DNA of 64,000 nucleotides from Daphnia pulex (GCF_021134715.1 NC_060028.1:1696501-1760500), one strand, 5' to 3'. Shown: positions 1 through 12,804, numbered from the stretch's first letter. Numbers and translations are program-made. Notes: generated by a model not told the origin, from the letters alone.

Positions 1-3000
1 TACTAAGCCTGTGATGTGACCGTAAAGTCTTGAAATCACAAAATTGATGGCAGAAAGAACTTCAAATGAACATAACTTTTGAAATTTATTTTGGTATTTC
101 AATATTTTGGACCTAGGTAATAGAGGACATTCCCCTGAACCTTTTGAGACTTAGTTTTCATTTTGGTGTTGAGTACTAAGCCTGTGGTGTGACCGTAAAG
201 TCTTGAAATCACAAACATTATTGCATAAAAAATTTCAAATGCTCATAACTTTTGAAATTTATTTTGGTGTTTGAATATTTGGGACCTAGATAATAGAAAA
301 CATTCCTCTGAACCTTTTGAGACTTAGTTTCTATTTTGGTGTCGAGTACTAAGCCTGTGGTGTGACCGTAAAGTCTTGAAATCACAAACATTATTGCAGA
401 AAAAAAATTCAAATGCTCATAACTTTTGAAATTTATTTTGGTGTTTGAATATTTGGGACCTAGATAATAGAAAAAAAATTCCCCTGAACCATTTGAGACT
501 CAGATGTTATTTTTGTGTTGAGCACTAGGCTTGTGGTGTGACCGTAAAGTTTTGAAATCACAAAAATTATTGCAGAAAAAAATTCAAATGCTCATAACTT
601 TTGAAAATTATATATTGGTGTTTGAATATTTGGGATCTAGATAATAGAAGACATTCCCCAGAACATTTTGAGACTTAGTTTTTATTTAGGTAATGAGTAC
701 TAAGCCTGTTATGTGAGCTTAAAGTCTTAAAATCAAAAAATTATTGCAAAAAAAAAATTCAAATGCTCATAACTTATGAAATTTATTTTGGTGTTTGAAT
801 ATTTGGGACCTAGATAATAGAAGACATTCTCTAGAACTATTTGAGACTTCGTTTTCATTTTGGTGTTGAGTACTAAGCCTGTGATGTGACCGTAAAGTCT
901 TGAAATCACAAAAATTATTGCAGAAAAAAATTCAAATGCTCATAACTTTTGAAAATTATATATTGGTGTTTGAATATTTGGGATCTAGATAATAGAAGAC
1001 ATTCCCCAGAACATTTTGAGACTTAGTTTTCATTTTGGTGTTGAGTACTAAGCCGGTGGTGTGACGGTAAAGTATTGAAATCACAAAAATTATTGCAGAA
1101 AAAAATTCAAATGCTCATAACTTTTGAAATTTATTTTGGTGTTTGAAGATTTGAGACCTAGGTAATAGAAGACTTTCCCTTGAACCTTTTGAGACTTAGT
1201 TTTCATTTTGGTGTTGAGTACTAAGCCTGTAGTGTGACCGTAAAGTCTTGAAATCACAAAAATTATTGCAAAAAAAAAACTTCAAATGCACATAACTTTT
1301 GAAATTTATTTTGGTGTTTCAATATTTGAGACCTAGGTAATAGAAGACATTCTTCCGAACCTTTTGAGAATTAGTTTACATTTCGGTGTTGAGTACTAAG
1401 CCTGTGATGTGACCGTAAAGTCTTGAAATCACAAAAATTATGGCAGAAAAAAAATTCAAATGCTCATAACTTTTGAAATTTATTTTTGTGTTTGAATATT
1501 TGAGAAGTAGGTAATAGAAGACATTCCCCTAAACCTTTTGAGACTTAGTTTTTATTTTGGTGTTAAGTACTAAGCCTGTGGTGTGACCGTAAAGGCTTGA
1601 AATCACAAAATTGATGGCAGAAAAAAAATTCAAATGAACATAACTTTTGAAATTTATTTTTGTGTTTCAATATTTTGGACAAAGGTAATAGAGGAAATTT
1701 TTCTGAACCATTTGAGACTCAGATTTTATTTTGGTGTTGAGCACTAGGCTTGTGGTGTGACCGTAAAGTCATGAAATCACAAAAATTATTGCAGAAAAAA
1801 ATTCAAATGCTCATAACTTTTGAAATTTATATTGGTATTTGAATATTTGGGACCTAGATAATAGAAGACATTCCCCAGAACCTTTTGAGACTTAGTTTTA
1901 ATTTTGGTGTTGAGTACTAAGCCTGTGATGTGACCGTAAAGTCTTGAAATCAAAAAATTGTTTGCAGAAAGAACTTCAAATGAACATAACTTTTGAAATT
2001 TATTTTGGTGTTTCAATATTTTTGACATAGGTAATAGAGGACATTCCCCTGAACCTTTTGAGACTTAGTTTTCATTTCGGTGTTGAGTACTAAGCCTGTG
2101 ATGTGACCGTAAAGTCTTGAAATCACAAAAATTATTGCAGAAAAAAAATTCAAATGCTCATAACTTTTGAAATTTATTTTGGTGTTTGAATTTTTTTGAC
2201 CTAGGTAATAGAGGACATTATCATGAACCTTTTGAGACTTAGTTTTCATTTTGGTGTTGAGTACTAAGCCTGTGGTGTGACTGTAAAGTCTTGAAATCAC
2301 TAACATTATTGCAGAAAAAAAATTCAAATGTTCATAACTTTTGAAATTTATTTTGGTGTTTGAATATTTGGGACCTAGATAATAGAAGACATTCTCTAGA
2401 ACTATTTGAGACTTCGTTTTCATTTTGGTGTTGAGTACTAAGCCTGTGATGTGACCGTAAAGTCTTGAAATCACAAAAATTATTGCAGAAAAAAATTCAA
2501 ATGCTCATAACTTTTGAAAATTATATATTGGTGTTTGAATATTTGGGATCTAGATAATAGAAGACATTCCCCAGAACATTTTGAGACTTAGTTTTTATTT
2601 TGGTAATGAGTACTAAGCCTGTTATGTGAGCTTAAAGTCTTAAAATCAAAAAATTATTGCAAAAAAAAAATTCAAATGCTCATAACTTATGAAATTTATT
2701 TTGGTGTTTGAATATTTGGGACCTAGATAATAGAAGACATTCTCTAGAACCTTTTGAGACTTCGTTTTCATTTTGGTGTTGAGTACTAAGCCTGTGATGT
2801 GACCGTAAAGTCTTGAAATCACAAAACTGATGGCAGAAAAACTTCAAATGAACATAACTTTTGAAATTTATTTTGGTGTTTCAATATTTTGGACCTAGGT
2901 AATAGAGGACATTCCCCTGAATCTTTTGAGACTTAGTTTTCATTTTGGTGTTGAGTACTAAGCCGGTGGTGTGACGGTAAAGTATTGAAATCACAAAAAT

Positions 3001-6000
3001 TATTGCAGAAAAAAATTCAAATGCTCATAACTTTTGAAATTTATTTTGGTGTTTGAAGATTTGAGACCTAGGTAATAGAAGACTTTCCCTTGAACCTTTT
3101 GAGACTTAGTTTTCATTTTGGTGTTGAGTACTAAGCCTGTAGTGTGACCGTAAAGTCTTGAAATCACAAAAATTATTGCAAAAAAAAAACTTCAAATGCA
3201 CATAACTTTTGAAATTTATTTTGGTGTTTCAATATTTGAGACCTAGGTAATAGAAGACATTCTTCCGAACCTTTTGAGAATTAGTTTACATTTCGGTGTT
3301 GAGTACTAAGCCTGTGATGTGACCGTAAAGTCTTGAAATCACAAAAATTATGGCAGAAAAAAAATTCAAATGCTCATAACTTTTGAAATTTATTTTTGTG
3401 TTTGAATATTTGAGAAGTAGGTAATAGAAGACATTCCCCTTAACCTTTTGAGACTTAGTTTTTATTTTGGTGTTAAGTACTAAGCCTGTGGTGTGACCGT
3501 AAAGGCTTGAAATCACAAAATTGATGGCAGAAAAAAAATTCAAATGAACATAACTTTTGAAATTTATTTTTGTGTTTCAATATTTTGGACAAAGGTAATA
3601 GAGGAAATTTTTCTGAACCATTTGAGACTCAGATTTTATTTTGGTGTTGAGCACTAGGCTTGTGGTGTGACCGTAAAGTCATGAAATCACAAAAATTATT
3701 GCAGAAAAAAATTCAAATGCTCATAACTTTTGAAATTTATATTGGTATTTGAATATTTGGGACCTAGATAATAGAAGACATTCCCCAGAACCTTTTGAGA
3801 CTTAGTTTTAATTTTGGTGTTGAGTACTAAGCCTGTGATGTGACCGTAAAGTCTTGAAATCAAAAAATTGTTTGCAGAAAGAACTTCAAATGAACATAAC
3901 TTTTGAAATTTATTTTGGTGTTTCAATATTTTTGACATAGGTAATAGAGGACATTCCCCTGAACCTTTTGAGACTTAGTTTTCATTTCGGTGTTGAGTAC
4001 TAAGCCTGTGATGTGACCGTAAAGTCTTGAAATCACAAAAATTATTGCAGAAAAAAAATTCAAATGCTCATAACTTTTGAAATTTATTTTGGTGTTTGAA
4101 TTTTTTTGACCTAGGTAATAGAGGACATTATCATGAACCTTTTGAGACTTAGTTTTCATTTTGGTGTTGAGTACTAAGCCTGTGGTGTGACTGTAAAGTC
4201 TTGAAATCACTAACATTATTGCAGAAAAAAAATTCAAATGTTCATAACTTTTGAAATTTATTTTGGTGTTTGAATATTTGGGACCTAGATAATAGAAAAC
4301 ATTCCTCTGAACCTTTTGAGACTTAGTTTCTATTTTGGTGTCGAGTACTAAGCCTGTAGTGTGACCGTAAATTCTTGAAATCACAAAAATTATTGCAGAA
4401 AAAAATTCAAATGCTCATAACTTTTGAAATTTATTTTGGTGTTTGAATATTTGGGACCTAGATAATAGAAGACATTCCCTAGAACCTTTTGAGACCTCGT
4501 TTTCATTTTGGTGTTGAGTACTAAGCCTGTGATGTGACCGTAAAGTCTTGAAATCACAAAACTGATGGCAGAAAAAACTTCAAATGAACATAACTTTTGA
4601 AATTTATTTTGGTGTTTCAATATTTGAGACCTAGGTAATAGAAGAAATTCTTCCGAACCTTTTGAGACTTAGTTTTCATTTTGGTGTTGAGTACTAAGCC
4701 TGTGATGTGACCGTAAAGTCTTGAAATCACAAAAATTATGGCAGAAAAAAATTCAAATGCTCATAACTTTTGAAATTTATTTTGGTGTTTGAAGATTTGA
4801 GACCTAGGTAATAGAATACATTCCCCTAAACCTTTTGAGACTTAGTTTTTATTTTGGTGTTGAGTACTAAGCCTGTGAGATGACCGTAAAATCAAAAAAT
4901 TGTTGGCAGAAAGAACTTCAAATGAACATAACTTTTGAAATTTATTTTGATGTTTCAATATTTTGGACAAAAGTAATAGAGGACATTCCCCTGAACCTTT
5001 TGACACTTCGATTTCATTTTGGTGTTGAGCACTAAGCCTGTGGTGTGACCGTAAAGTCTTGAAATCACAAAAATTATTGCAGAAAAAAATGCAAATGCTC
5101 ATAACTTTTGAAATTTATATTGGTGTTTGAATATTTGGGACCTAGATAATAGAAGACATTGCCCAGAACCTTTTGAGACTTAGTTTTTATTTTGGTGTTT
5201 TTTTGGACAAAGGTAATAGAGGACATTCCCCAGAACCTTTTGAGACTTAGTTTTCATTTTGGCTTTCAGTACTAAGCCTGTGGTGTTACCGTAAAGTCTT
5301 GAAATCACAAAAATTATTGCAGAAAAAAATTCAAATGCTCATAACTTTTGAAATTTATTTTGGTGTTTGAAGATTTGAGACCTAGGTAATAGAAGACTTT
5401 CCCTTGAACCTTTTGAGACTTAGTTTTAATTTTGGTGTTGAGTACTTAGCCTGTAGGGTGACCGTAAAGTCTTTAAATCACAAAAATTATTGAAAAAAAA
5501 AACTTCAAATGCACATAACTTTTGAAATTTATTTTGGTGTTTCAATATTTGAGACCTAGGTAATAGAAGACATTCCCCTGAACCTTTTGAGACTTAGTTT
5601 CTATTTTGGTGTTGAGTACTAAGCCTGTAGTATGACCGTAAAGTCTTGAAATCACAAAGATTATTGCAGAAAAAAAAACACATTCTCATAACTTTTGAAA
5701 TTCATTTTGGTGTTTGAATATTTGCAACCTAGATAATAGAAGACATTCCCCAGAACCTTTTAAGACTTAGTTTTCATTTTGGTGTTGAGTACTAAGCCTG
5801 TGATGTGGCCGTAAAGTCTTGAAATCACAAAATTGATGGCAGAAAAAACTTCAAATGAACAAACTTTTTGAAATTTATTTTGGTCTTTCAATATTTTGGA
5901 CCTAGGTAATAGAGGACATTCCCCTGAATCTTTTGAGATTTAGTTTTCATTTTGGTGTTGAGTACTAAGCCTGTGGTGTGACCGTAATATCTTGAAATCA

Positions 6001-6018
6001 AAAAAATTATTGCAGAAA
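1..6018. repeat. 173-bp tandem satellite array
   Basis: About 34-35 head-to-tail copies of a roughly 173-bp AT-rich monomer. The landmark 'gagtactaagcctg' recurs at 171, 344 and so on. Each monomer carries a variable A-run (gcag followed by 5-10 A). The array runs off the left edge of the window and ends sharply near 6018, after which the sequence is unique. Minus-strand open frames inside it are read-throughs of the repeat and not genes. A pericentromeric or heterochromatic satellite is the usual interpretation, but the sequence alone does not show its location. Confidence 0.97.
1015..4297. repeat. Higher-order repeat within the satellite (1.91-kb period)
   Basis: Block 1015-2387 recurs almost base for base at 2925-4297, an offset of 1910 bp or 11 monomers. 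Neighbouring monomers inside a block are visibly more different from each other. I saw only occasional single-base changes, for example near 1519 versus 3429. A looser match at offset about 1913 also links the monomers near 660 and 2573. This indicates amplification of multi-monomer units. Confidence 0.85.
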
Positions 6019-6431
6019 TTTTCGAAGCTTTATTCCAGGAAACTTTTCACTACCATTGTTCTCATCAGAATTATTACTCATTTTGATTTCTCCTTAATCT
6101 TCGACCTCGTTATTAGTAACAATTCAAAAAATAAAAATTCATGAATCATGATCTACTCCTCCCTCAACTTGCTGCTAAAAAAAACTCGCAAGTGCAACAC
6201 CACGTGCAATACATGCGGATCTGAAAACAAATTTACGTCTGTTTTCATCCTGATGCCTTATTATTATCAGGCCGCTAGGGGCGCTGTGACCTGACATCCG
6301 CAATCCGCATCCGACTTTGTTCGAATTATAAACGAAAAAAAATATGCCAGTTCATTTAGGATTTTAGGAAAGATATGACGGTAATATAACATGATGCATT
6401 CAACTTTAACGATGCCATAGTCGTAAAATAA
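6019..6431. other. Unique spacer between satellite and tRNA genes
   Basis: No coding exon seen. At 6270-6290 it carries a short copy of the motif gccgctaggggcgctgtgac, the reverse complement of which is the core of the minisatellite at 32400-32705. Confidence 0.5.
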
Positions 6432-6504
6432 TGCCCCGAGTGAGGTTCGAACTCACGACCTCGAGATTATGAGACTCGCGCGCTGCCTACTGCGCTATCG
6501 AGGC
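6432..6504 (-). tRNA. tRNA-Met (CAT), elongator type
   Basis: On the minus strand a 73-nt cloverleaf begins GCCTCGATAGCGCAG. It has anticodon loop CTCATAA (anticodon CAT), a B-box GTTCGAACCTC, and an acceptor stem GCCTCG pairing with CGGGGC. A T-rich stretch (ATTATTTTA) follows the 3' end and can serve as Pol III terminator. A second copy is at 14903-14975. Confidence 0.93.
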
Positions 6505-6976
6505 TTGTATACTAATTTTCCAGCTGAGTATGAAACATTATTTGTTTGTAGTCTGTTTTAGGAAACTAACAAACGGAACTTTCAACCTTTCAGGTTTTTG
6601 ACCAACACGCCAGAGAACTCTCCCTCACTGATTAATACCGGCCCACTTATTTCCTTGTACACAAGTATGACGTAAACTCTCCTTTATAGGGTCAGTAGGC
6701 GTAAAAAAGCGAAGCGGCTGTTTGCACGGGAGCCTTTAAGTAAACGCAAATGTGAAATGACCAAGTTGCCTCAATGATTATGCTAGCTGTTGTAGTCTTG
6801 TAGAAGAAATCTATCCAAGGGTTGCGCAACTCATATGAGCAAATAAAAAAAGAAAAGAAAAAAAATAAATAAAGGGGAAAAAAAGGAAATTTCAATGCGT
6901 AATAATCAGTGGCAAAAGTCATCATTTGATTTGATTTGACGTGATACGATTTTAACACAATTTCAGGAAATTCGTA

Positions 6977-7049
6977 GCCCGGTTAGCTCAGCTGGTAGAG
7001 CGCGGGACTTTTAATCCTGAGGTCAAGGGTTCAAGTCCCTTATCGGGCG
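6977..7049 (+). tRNA. tRNA-Lys (TTT)
   Basis: A 73-nt cloverleaf starts GCCCGGTTAGCTCAG, with anticodon loop ACTTTTAATC (anticodon TTT) and B-box GGTTCAAGTCC. Acceptor stem GCCCGGT pairs with ATCGGGC. A TTTT terminator lies about 6 nt downstream. Confidence 0.95.
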
Positions 7050-7338
7050 GTTATATTTTGTAAAAGTGCAATTAAATAAAATGCTAAAATGTGCTAATAA
7101 GATCTGAAAGAAACGAATTTTCTATTTTTTCTTATGGTTTGGCAGTTTGCAAAGAAAACATGAGAAGAAATGTAGATTGAAGGTGGAGGAGTGTTTTAGG
7201 ACCGTCTAGCGATCAGTGAAAATAACTTGGGAGACTTTTGCTTACAGAATCGTGTATTCTCGTAATACATCAGTGGCAAAGGTCATCATTTAATAATTGA
7301 CGTGATATGGAACTAACACAATTTTGATTAAATCCGTA

Positions 7339-7411
7339 GCCCGGTTAGCTCAGTTGGTAGAGCGCGGGACTTTTAATCCTGAGGTCAAGGGTTCAAGTCC
7401 CTTATCGGGCG
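7339..7411 (+). tRNA. tRNA-Lys (TTT), second copy
   Basis: Differs from the copy at 6977 by one base in the D-loop (GTTGG instead of GCTGG). Same TTT anticodon, intact acceptor stem and downstream TTTT. It is the second half of a 362-bp tandem duplication. Confidence 0.95.
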
Positions 7412-7726
7412 GTTACGTTTTGTAAAATTGCAATTAAAGAAAATGCTTAAATGTGCTTTTAAGATATGAAAGAAACAAATTTGCTATTTTTTCTTATGGT
7501 TTGCAAAGAAATGTTGATCGAAGGTAGAGAGGAGTGATTTAGGAGCGTCTAGCGATCAGTGAAAAGAACTTGGTTTATTTTTGCTTACAGAAATCACGTA
7601 TTCTCATGACTTGACATCGAAAAAAAATTTGAGTAGCGATTGAAATTATACGTACAAAAAGATAATGGAATTTCACTGGGAATCGGGATTGGGAACTATG
7701 AAGGAGAAAGATGTATACTTTCTTTT

Positions 7727-7732
7727 TTTATT
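7727..7732 (-). terminator. Polyadenylation signal of the CLCA gene
   Basis: Minus-strand AATAAA, 27 nt beyond the stop codon of the CLCA-family gene. This is a usual position for a poly(A) signal. Confidence 0.5.
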
Positions 7733-7758
7733 GTGCTTCTTTGATGAGATGTTAAAGT

Positions 7759-10700
7759 CTAATCGGGGAGTCTAATATTTTCCGACGATTGCAATTGCTG
7801 GAAGGTTGGTGCTGACGGCGATAGGAATATGGGGACTGGCGTGTCTTCCGCCCGTCTGGTCGCTGAGTCGTTGGACGAGAACAGATTGCGCATCTGTCGC
7901 TTTCTGCGCTTGGCTTCGACTGGGCAGCAACAGCGGATGAGGACGATGACGAGGATGATGACAACCAGGGCGATGAAAGTGCCAATGATGGCCCACAGTC
8001 CAGCCGTGGATAATCCGCCGGTCGAAGGAGCTGGGCCGGCCAACGAGACGACGTTGGAAACTTCGCCGTAATTGAGCGAAGAGTCCCGGCCCTGCACCCG
8101 ATACTTGACGTACTCGCCCTCGTTGACGGAAGGCACCTGGACCGTCAAATTCACTGTTCCGTCCACTATGGCAAGAGATGGATAGTCCGTCGTTACGGTT
8201 TCTCGCGTATCGATGGATCGTTCCAGCCGGTAATATGTAACTGGATAGAAAAAATCAATCGGATATAATTATTTGGGAAAATTAATATGGAGAGAAATTT
8301 AAGCATGGACCGAAATCGCTCGTTCCGTAATTGTCTTTGGAGGCGGTCCATCCAAGGATGGCCGTCCTGCTGGACGAATCGTAGGAGAGGATGGTCAGAT
8401 CGGTGATGCGCTGCGGTGGGATCAGGTCGACTCCGTTGGTTGAAACAGACGTCAATTGAAAGCTCGGCCCGTATTCGAAACGGTTGAATTGGATGGCGGC
8501 CGGAACAGGATCCGACATCGGGATCACACTTCCGGTCGTCGGTTGTCGGCTGTACACTCCTACAAAAAGACAAGTTTGAAATTAAGTTTTCAGTTCGAAT
8601 GGCAATTAATTGGGTTAGGTTACCATTGTCGACCTCGGCCAAGCTGTTGACGCCGTACGCCCGGTAATAGACGGAATAGGAGAAAGAGGAATTCGACGGC
8701 TTGGTCATGATACCGGAATAGATTCCGTCACCGGACGTCACATCTAATAATAAGGGTATAAATGATTTAACAATTCAGCGCTGCTGGAACTTTTGGAGTT
8801 ATACCTGAAATTCCTTCGTCCATCAAAGGAATTTCGGCCAGCAAACTGGAAGTCGATCCGGTACTGTCGCTGACGTAGACGAAGGCCGAGACATTGGCTC
8901 CTCGAATTGGCTTGTTGTCCTGCGTCAGCTGGGCGTAGAGGCCGACCGGTGCTTTAGTGAAATCTAACGGCTGATTATCCAGGGCGCTGTTCCACGTCCG
9001 CAGCTGGATTTGGGACGAATTGGCAGATTCAGCCCAGATATCCAGTCGTTTATCCGGCAGGCTGGAAGTGGACTTTACAAAAATGATTTCAAAACGCCAC
9101 AGACCCTGCAAAGAAAATAAAAATTAAATGAATAAAAAATTACTTGTTTTCACTGCGAATTTCAGAGTTTTCGAAATTCAAATTCGAATTTACCTGAGGA
9201 AGGGGTTCAAGTGCAGATTCCAAGGTAAATGTATAGAAATCATCGAAAGAAATTGCTACGTCCATTGTGTCGTTTCTCAGTCCGTTCGGTTGGATGAGGG
9301 TGAACGATCTGACGTAGACGGCATCGTTATCGGCGTCGAGGGAGTAGAGCGAAACCAGCAACCTGGACGCTGGGCTGTCCAGATAAAAAGTTCCCGTCTT
9401 GTTCAAGTCGGAGGACGAATCGTGAACGACAGACTGCTCAAAAATCTAATCAAATCAAAATATAAAAATGAGTTTATCGATTGATAAGAGAATTAAAATT
9501 TGATTTGATATTACTTTAGCTCGGTGAGTTCTCGTTTTCCCGTAAATGGACTGAAGGATATTGACAGCCCATGAGTAGGCACTCATTGCGCGGTTGTTGA
9601 TGATATTCGGCACGAAATTCGAACTGCCGTAACGAGTCAGCTGGGCGATGTCCACCTTGGTCGTCGACACTCCGAAATGAACGAGATGGGCGTTGACTTT
9701 GTTATCATCGTACGACTTGACCCAAGTGCTCAGACTTGAAAAAGTCTGAACGGCCGTTAAAATGATGACGTCCTGCCCGCTATAGGCTCTCTGTTAAAAA
9801 TCGAATGAAATTATTTTCCAACCCATTTCAAATTGACAATTATATCTATACCGATTGAGCTCTTGAGAGAGCATCGCCAAATTTATCGGTACTGCTACCG
9901 ACGTATTCCAAAGATGCTATTTTGACCAACAACTCGTTTTTGATGAACCTGTCCAGCACCATTGGCGGTTGTAACTCGATGACATTGTACCCATTGTACA
10001 CGTCGACGGATAACCAAATGGGATCCAAAAGGAAACTGATGAATTGCATCAGAGACGATCTGGCCGTCTCAAACTAACGCAAACGGACAGAATTAAGTTC
10101 ATTCGCTAAAGTTATAATTGAAGACATCAAATCAATTCGATTACCGATTTCGCGTCCTTGAATGACGCCATATCCAGGACGACGTGGTAGCCGCTGAACG
10201 GGTTCTGGATAACGTTGAACGTGATATCGGCCGAAGTGTTAGCCGGCGTGACTACGGGACTAAATTTAAATCATTCAAAAATTGTCACAAAATTCTTGAT
10301 TCTATTTGACAGAGTTTAAAAAGTTGTTTTTTTCTTACTTGAAATCAGAGTGCTTGTAAATGACTTCGGAGGCGCTGAGACGGCCGCAGTGATAACTGAG
10401 TTTGCTCGGCAAGCTGTCATCGTGATTTTCCTTGGTACAGAACTTCTCCATCTACAGGCAGACAACATAACTTCAACTTTTTTTTTACAGCATTCAAAAT
10501 AGATGGTTTCTCCCGCTTGTAAAAATTATTACGTGATCCAAATCCGGGCGATACATCAGCGATGACCGGATGTCCGGATTGTAGACATCAGCGACGAATT
10601 CGCAAGTGGAGTCGGCAATTGAAGTCGATTGACAATTTTCACTGCAACAAATATTTGATTTCCATTTTTTTATCGCCATCCATTATAACAAAAATTGCAT

Positions 10701-11541
10701 GAATATATACCTGCTCCAGCTTCCGGCGGGCGTTTTGAGATCTGAGCAAGTATTGGGTCGCAAAATCTTGTCGGAACTTTCTGTTTGGTACGTCAAATAA
10801 CCGGACGGGTGACGTTGGTCGCTTGGCATTCCGCCCTCGTCGAACACACCGTAACGATAATGAGCCCATTCTCGAGCCATTCTCGTTCCTAAAATTACGC
10901 AACCATCTTAGATTGCTAGCCATTTCAACACGAGGAAGTCCGGGGAGATAAATGAATTTATCACTTGTTTTTTTATTTTACCTTTGGCTAAAACGGTGTC
11001 GCTAGTGAGAAATGACGATGGCACATTGATGGGGAGGCCGGACTGTTGGCACAGGCCGTACTGGAACGAGTGCGGCTGCCATCCAAAGACCAAGTGATCC
11101 GGCGTTATCCGGATGTCGGCACGGTGTCTCCTGGCCCACGGCAAGTCGCTGACATTGGTTGACGTCAGCAGCGGACTGCAAAGAGGATTGGCCGCCCAGG
11201 AGTCGGGAAAGATTATGGTGACGTTGCCAAAATAAGCCGGCCGTTCCAGGGCTTGAGCGAAACTCTTGGAAGTGTTTCGAATCATTTCCTGCTCATATAA
11301 CGCACAAGGGTTGGCAATGCTGTCGAGTTTATACTTAATACTTGGCAATTTTTACCTTGACGGTGTCGAGTCCTTCCTGGCAGCTGGCAAATCCGGAGTT
11401 TTCTTCGATGGAAACGACAACGTTTTGGTAGCCATCTCTGGTCAGAGTGACGTAAGATGACGTCACATCCGATGTGGCGGGTAGGACTAAAGCCAGGGCC
11501 AGAATAACGAGGAAACTTAATCCAGTATTGCGCTTCTCCAT
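7759..11541 (-). CDS. CLCA-family protein (calcium-activated chloride channel regulator-like)
   Basis: Thirteen exons: 11356-11541, 10982-11288, 10711-10888, 10533-10641, 10339-10451, 10145-10259, 9852-10073, 9515-9790, 9194-9445, 8805-9105, 8624-8743, 8311-8559 and 7759-8240. Phases agree, giving 969 aa, close to the usual CLCA length. Residues 1-25 are a signal peptide. The N-terminal CLCA metalloprotease-like domain is clear (FGNVTIIFPDSW; EWAHYRYGVFDE; then the cysteine-containing stretch EFCT-type, here EKFCTKENH). A von Willebrand A-like region follows (VVLDMASF onward), then a beta-rich/fibronectin-type region (RITDLTI, GWTASKDNYG). Near the C-terminus is one membrane segment (GLWAIIGTFIALVVIILVIV) followed by RCCCPVEAKRRKR. 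Unusual points: the zincin motif HEXXH reads REWAH, and the metal-binding DxSxS of the vWA domain reads DMASF. Vertebrate CLCAs are secreted or membrane-tethered modulators of chloride channels, and self-cleave through HEXXH. This copy probably does not self-cleave (inference). Confidence 0.9.
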
Positions 11542-12102
11542 TTTCCTCCGACAGCGAATCAGTAGTCAGCAGCACTTGATGAATGGCACTTGTGCTAAAC
11601 AGTTATTTACGACCGATAGGAAAAGAGATGCAATTTTTAGATATAAATCAATCGTTTTAATCAATGGGGATTAGTGGAGCGACACAAAATCCAAGTGTCG
11701 TTTGAACTATTTCTAGATCAACTTAAGTACTGTCACCACTCGGCTTATCGCCTGAACGGTATCTTTTATCTCGTTTACATTGAGGGGATGGGAACGGCGT
11801 CCATCTATCTTTGATGCAAAATTGCCTTTCATGACAATGTTAAAACCTGATTTTAAAATAGTTGAACGATATCGAATTTGTTATTTTGTCTTGTAATTGA
11901 TAAGAAGACATTTTATCTAGTGATCATTGAAATTAAGAACTTAATTGACTCTTGAGTCTTGATTGCAGAATTATTCAAATGAACTTCAAGTCTGAAATTT
12001 TTTACATCGAAGAAAAAGTATTCAGGTAACGATTGAAATTATTCCTTTACAAAAAGAGAATGGGATTTCACTGGGAACGGGGATGATGATGGGCAGAGTA
12101 GT
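11542..12102. other. Intergenic: CLCA 5' flank and cuticle-gene 3' flank
   Basis: No additional exon seen. It should contain the CLCA promoter and 5' UTR (next to 11541) and the 3' UTR of the upstream cuticle gene. No clear TATA box could be assigned to CLCA. Confidence 0.4.
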
Positions 12103-12725
12103 TTACAGGAGTCCGCGAGCTCTCAAGTCTGCGAGCATCTTGACGACGTGTTCGGGCATCGGGGGAGGAGTGGGCAGGTGATCGCCAGCGGCCTGGAATC
12201 CATTTTCATCGGCGGTCCAGTTGATGGAGAGGACAACGCCATCCGGAGAAGTGTAAGAGTAAGAGCCCCTGGAAACGGTGCCAATATCCTCGGGTTTAGG
12301 TCCGACTTTCTTTTGGTTTCCGCTCTCCTGGACTCTGGTGCCATCAGCAGACTCGAAACTATAAAATTTTGAATTCATTATTGGATAATTTTAGACAGAT
12401 GTGATGTAGTTGGTAATAAACATTAAATTACTTACTCGAAAGAGTAGCTGCCATCGGCGTTCATTTCGCTGTTGGATGAGATAATGGCAATGGGTTCTCC
12501 CTCCGGAGTTTTGATTCCTGGACGCTGCGCTTGGGGTGAAGCTTGAGGACGGCGTGGGGCAGTCAAAGTACTCTGGGGGCGACGCTGGGGTGCGGCCAAA
12601 GCCACGGCCAAAAAGGCGAACAGAATAATCTATAGAATGAAAAGTGTTTGAAAAAAGCTCACAGTTAAATTTTGAATCGATGCGAAATATTTCTTTATAT
12701 AGTTAAATCAACTTACGAATTTCAT
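12103..12725 (-). CDS. Cuticle protein with RR-1 chitin-binding (Rebers-Riddiford) domain
   Basis: Three exons: 12717-12725 (only ATG AAA TTC), 12436-12629 and 12103-12358, giving 152 aa in matching phase. The intron splits the signal peptide after codon 3, a hallmark of arthropod cuticle genes. The signal peptide (MKFIILFAFLAVALA) is followed by a Pro/Gln/Arg-rich linker. The RR consensus then reads DGSYSFDFESADGTRVQESG, continuing with GSYSYTSPDGVVLSINWTADENGFQ and ending GDHLPTPPPMPEHV. This is the soft-cuticle RR-1 form. The product is secreted and binds chitin in the exoskeleton. A TATA box lies about 80 bp upstream of the start. Confidence 0.94.
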
Positions 12726-12804
12726 TTTTTGATGAGGATTATTGAAGTTGTCTTGGAGAGGAGACAGGAGAGTGTGATACCATTGGCTCATCTTCCTTGG
12801 TCTT

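Larger units (their letters stand above)
6895..7612 (+). repeat. Tandem duplication of a tRNA-Lys unit (362 bp)
   Basis: Two copies, about 6895-7250 and 7256-7612, each contain a tRNA-Lys gene. Shared flanks include 'atcagtggcaaa.gtcatcat' upstream and 'aaatgctaaaatgtgct' downstream. The flanks have diverged by several substitutions and small indels while the tRNA bodies are nearly identical. Confidence 0.85.

Noticed and set aside
218-5102. Minus-strand open frames of 60-153 codons in the satellite, with an apparent 58-residue protein repeat
   Set aside because: They follow the satellite period. Frames stay open only where A-run length makes a monomer a multiple of three, and there is no start, splice or codon-bias signal.
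1-6018. CRISPR-like array
   Set aside because: Repeats are contiguous 173-bp monomers without unique spacers, in a eukaryotic genome.
6263-6282. CTCF-like gccgctaggggcgctg near the satellite edge
   Set aside because: One base shorter than the consensus core; better explained as a dispersed copy of the minisatellite unit.
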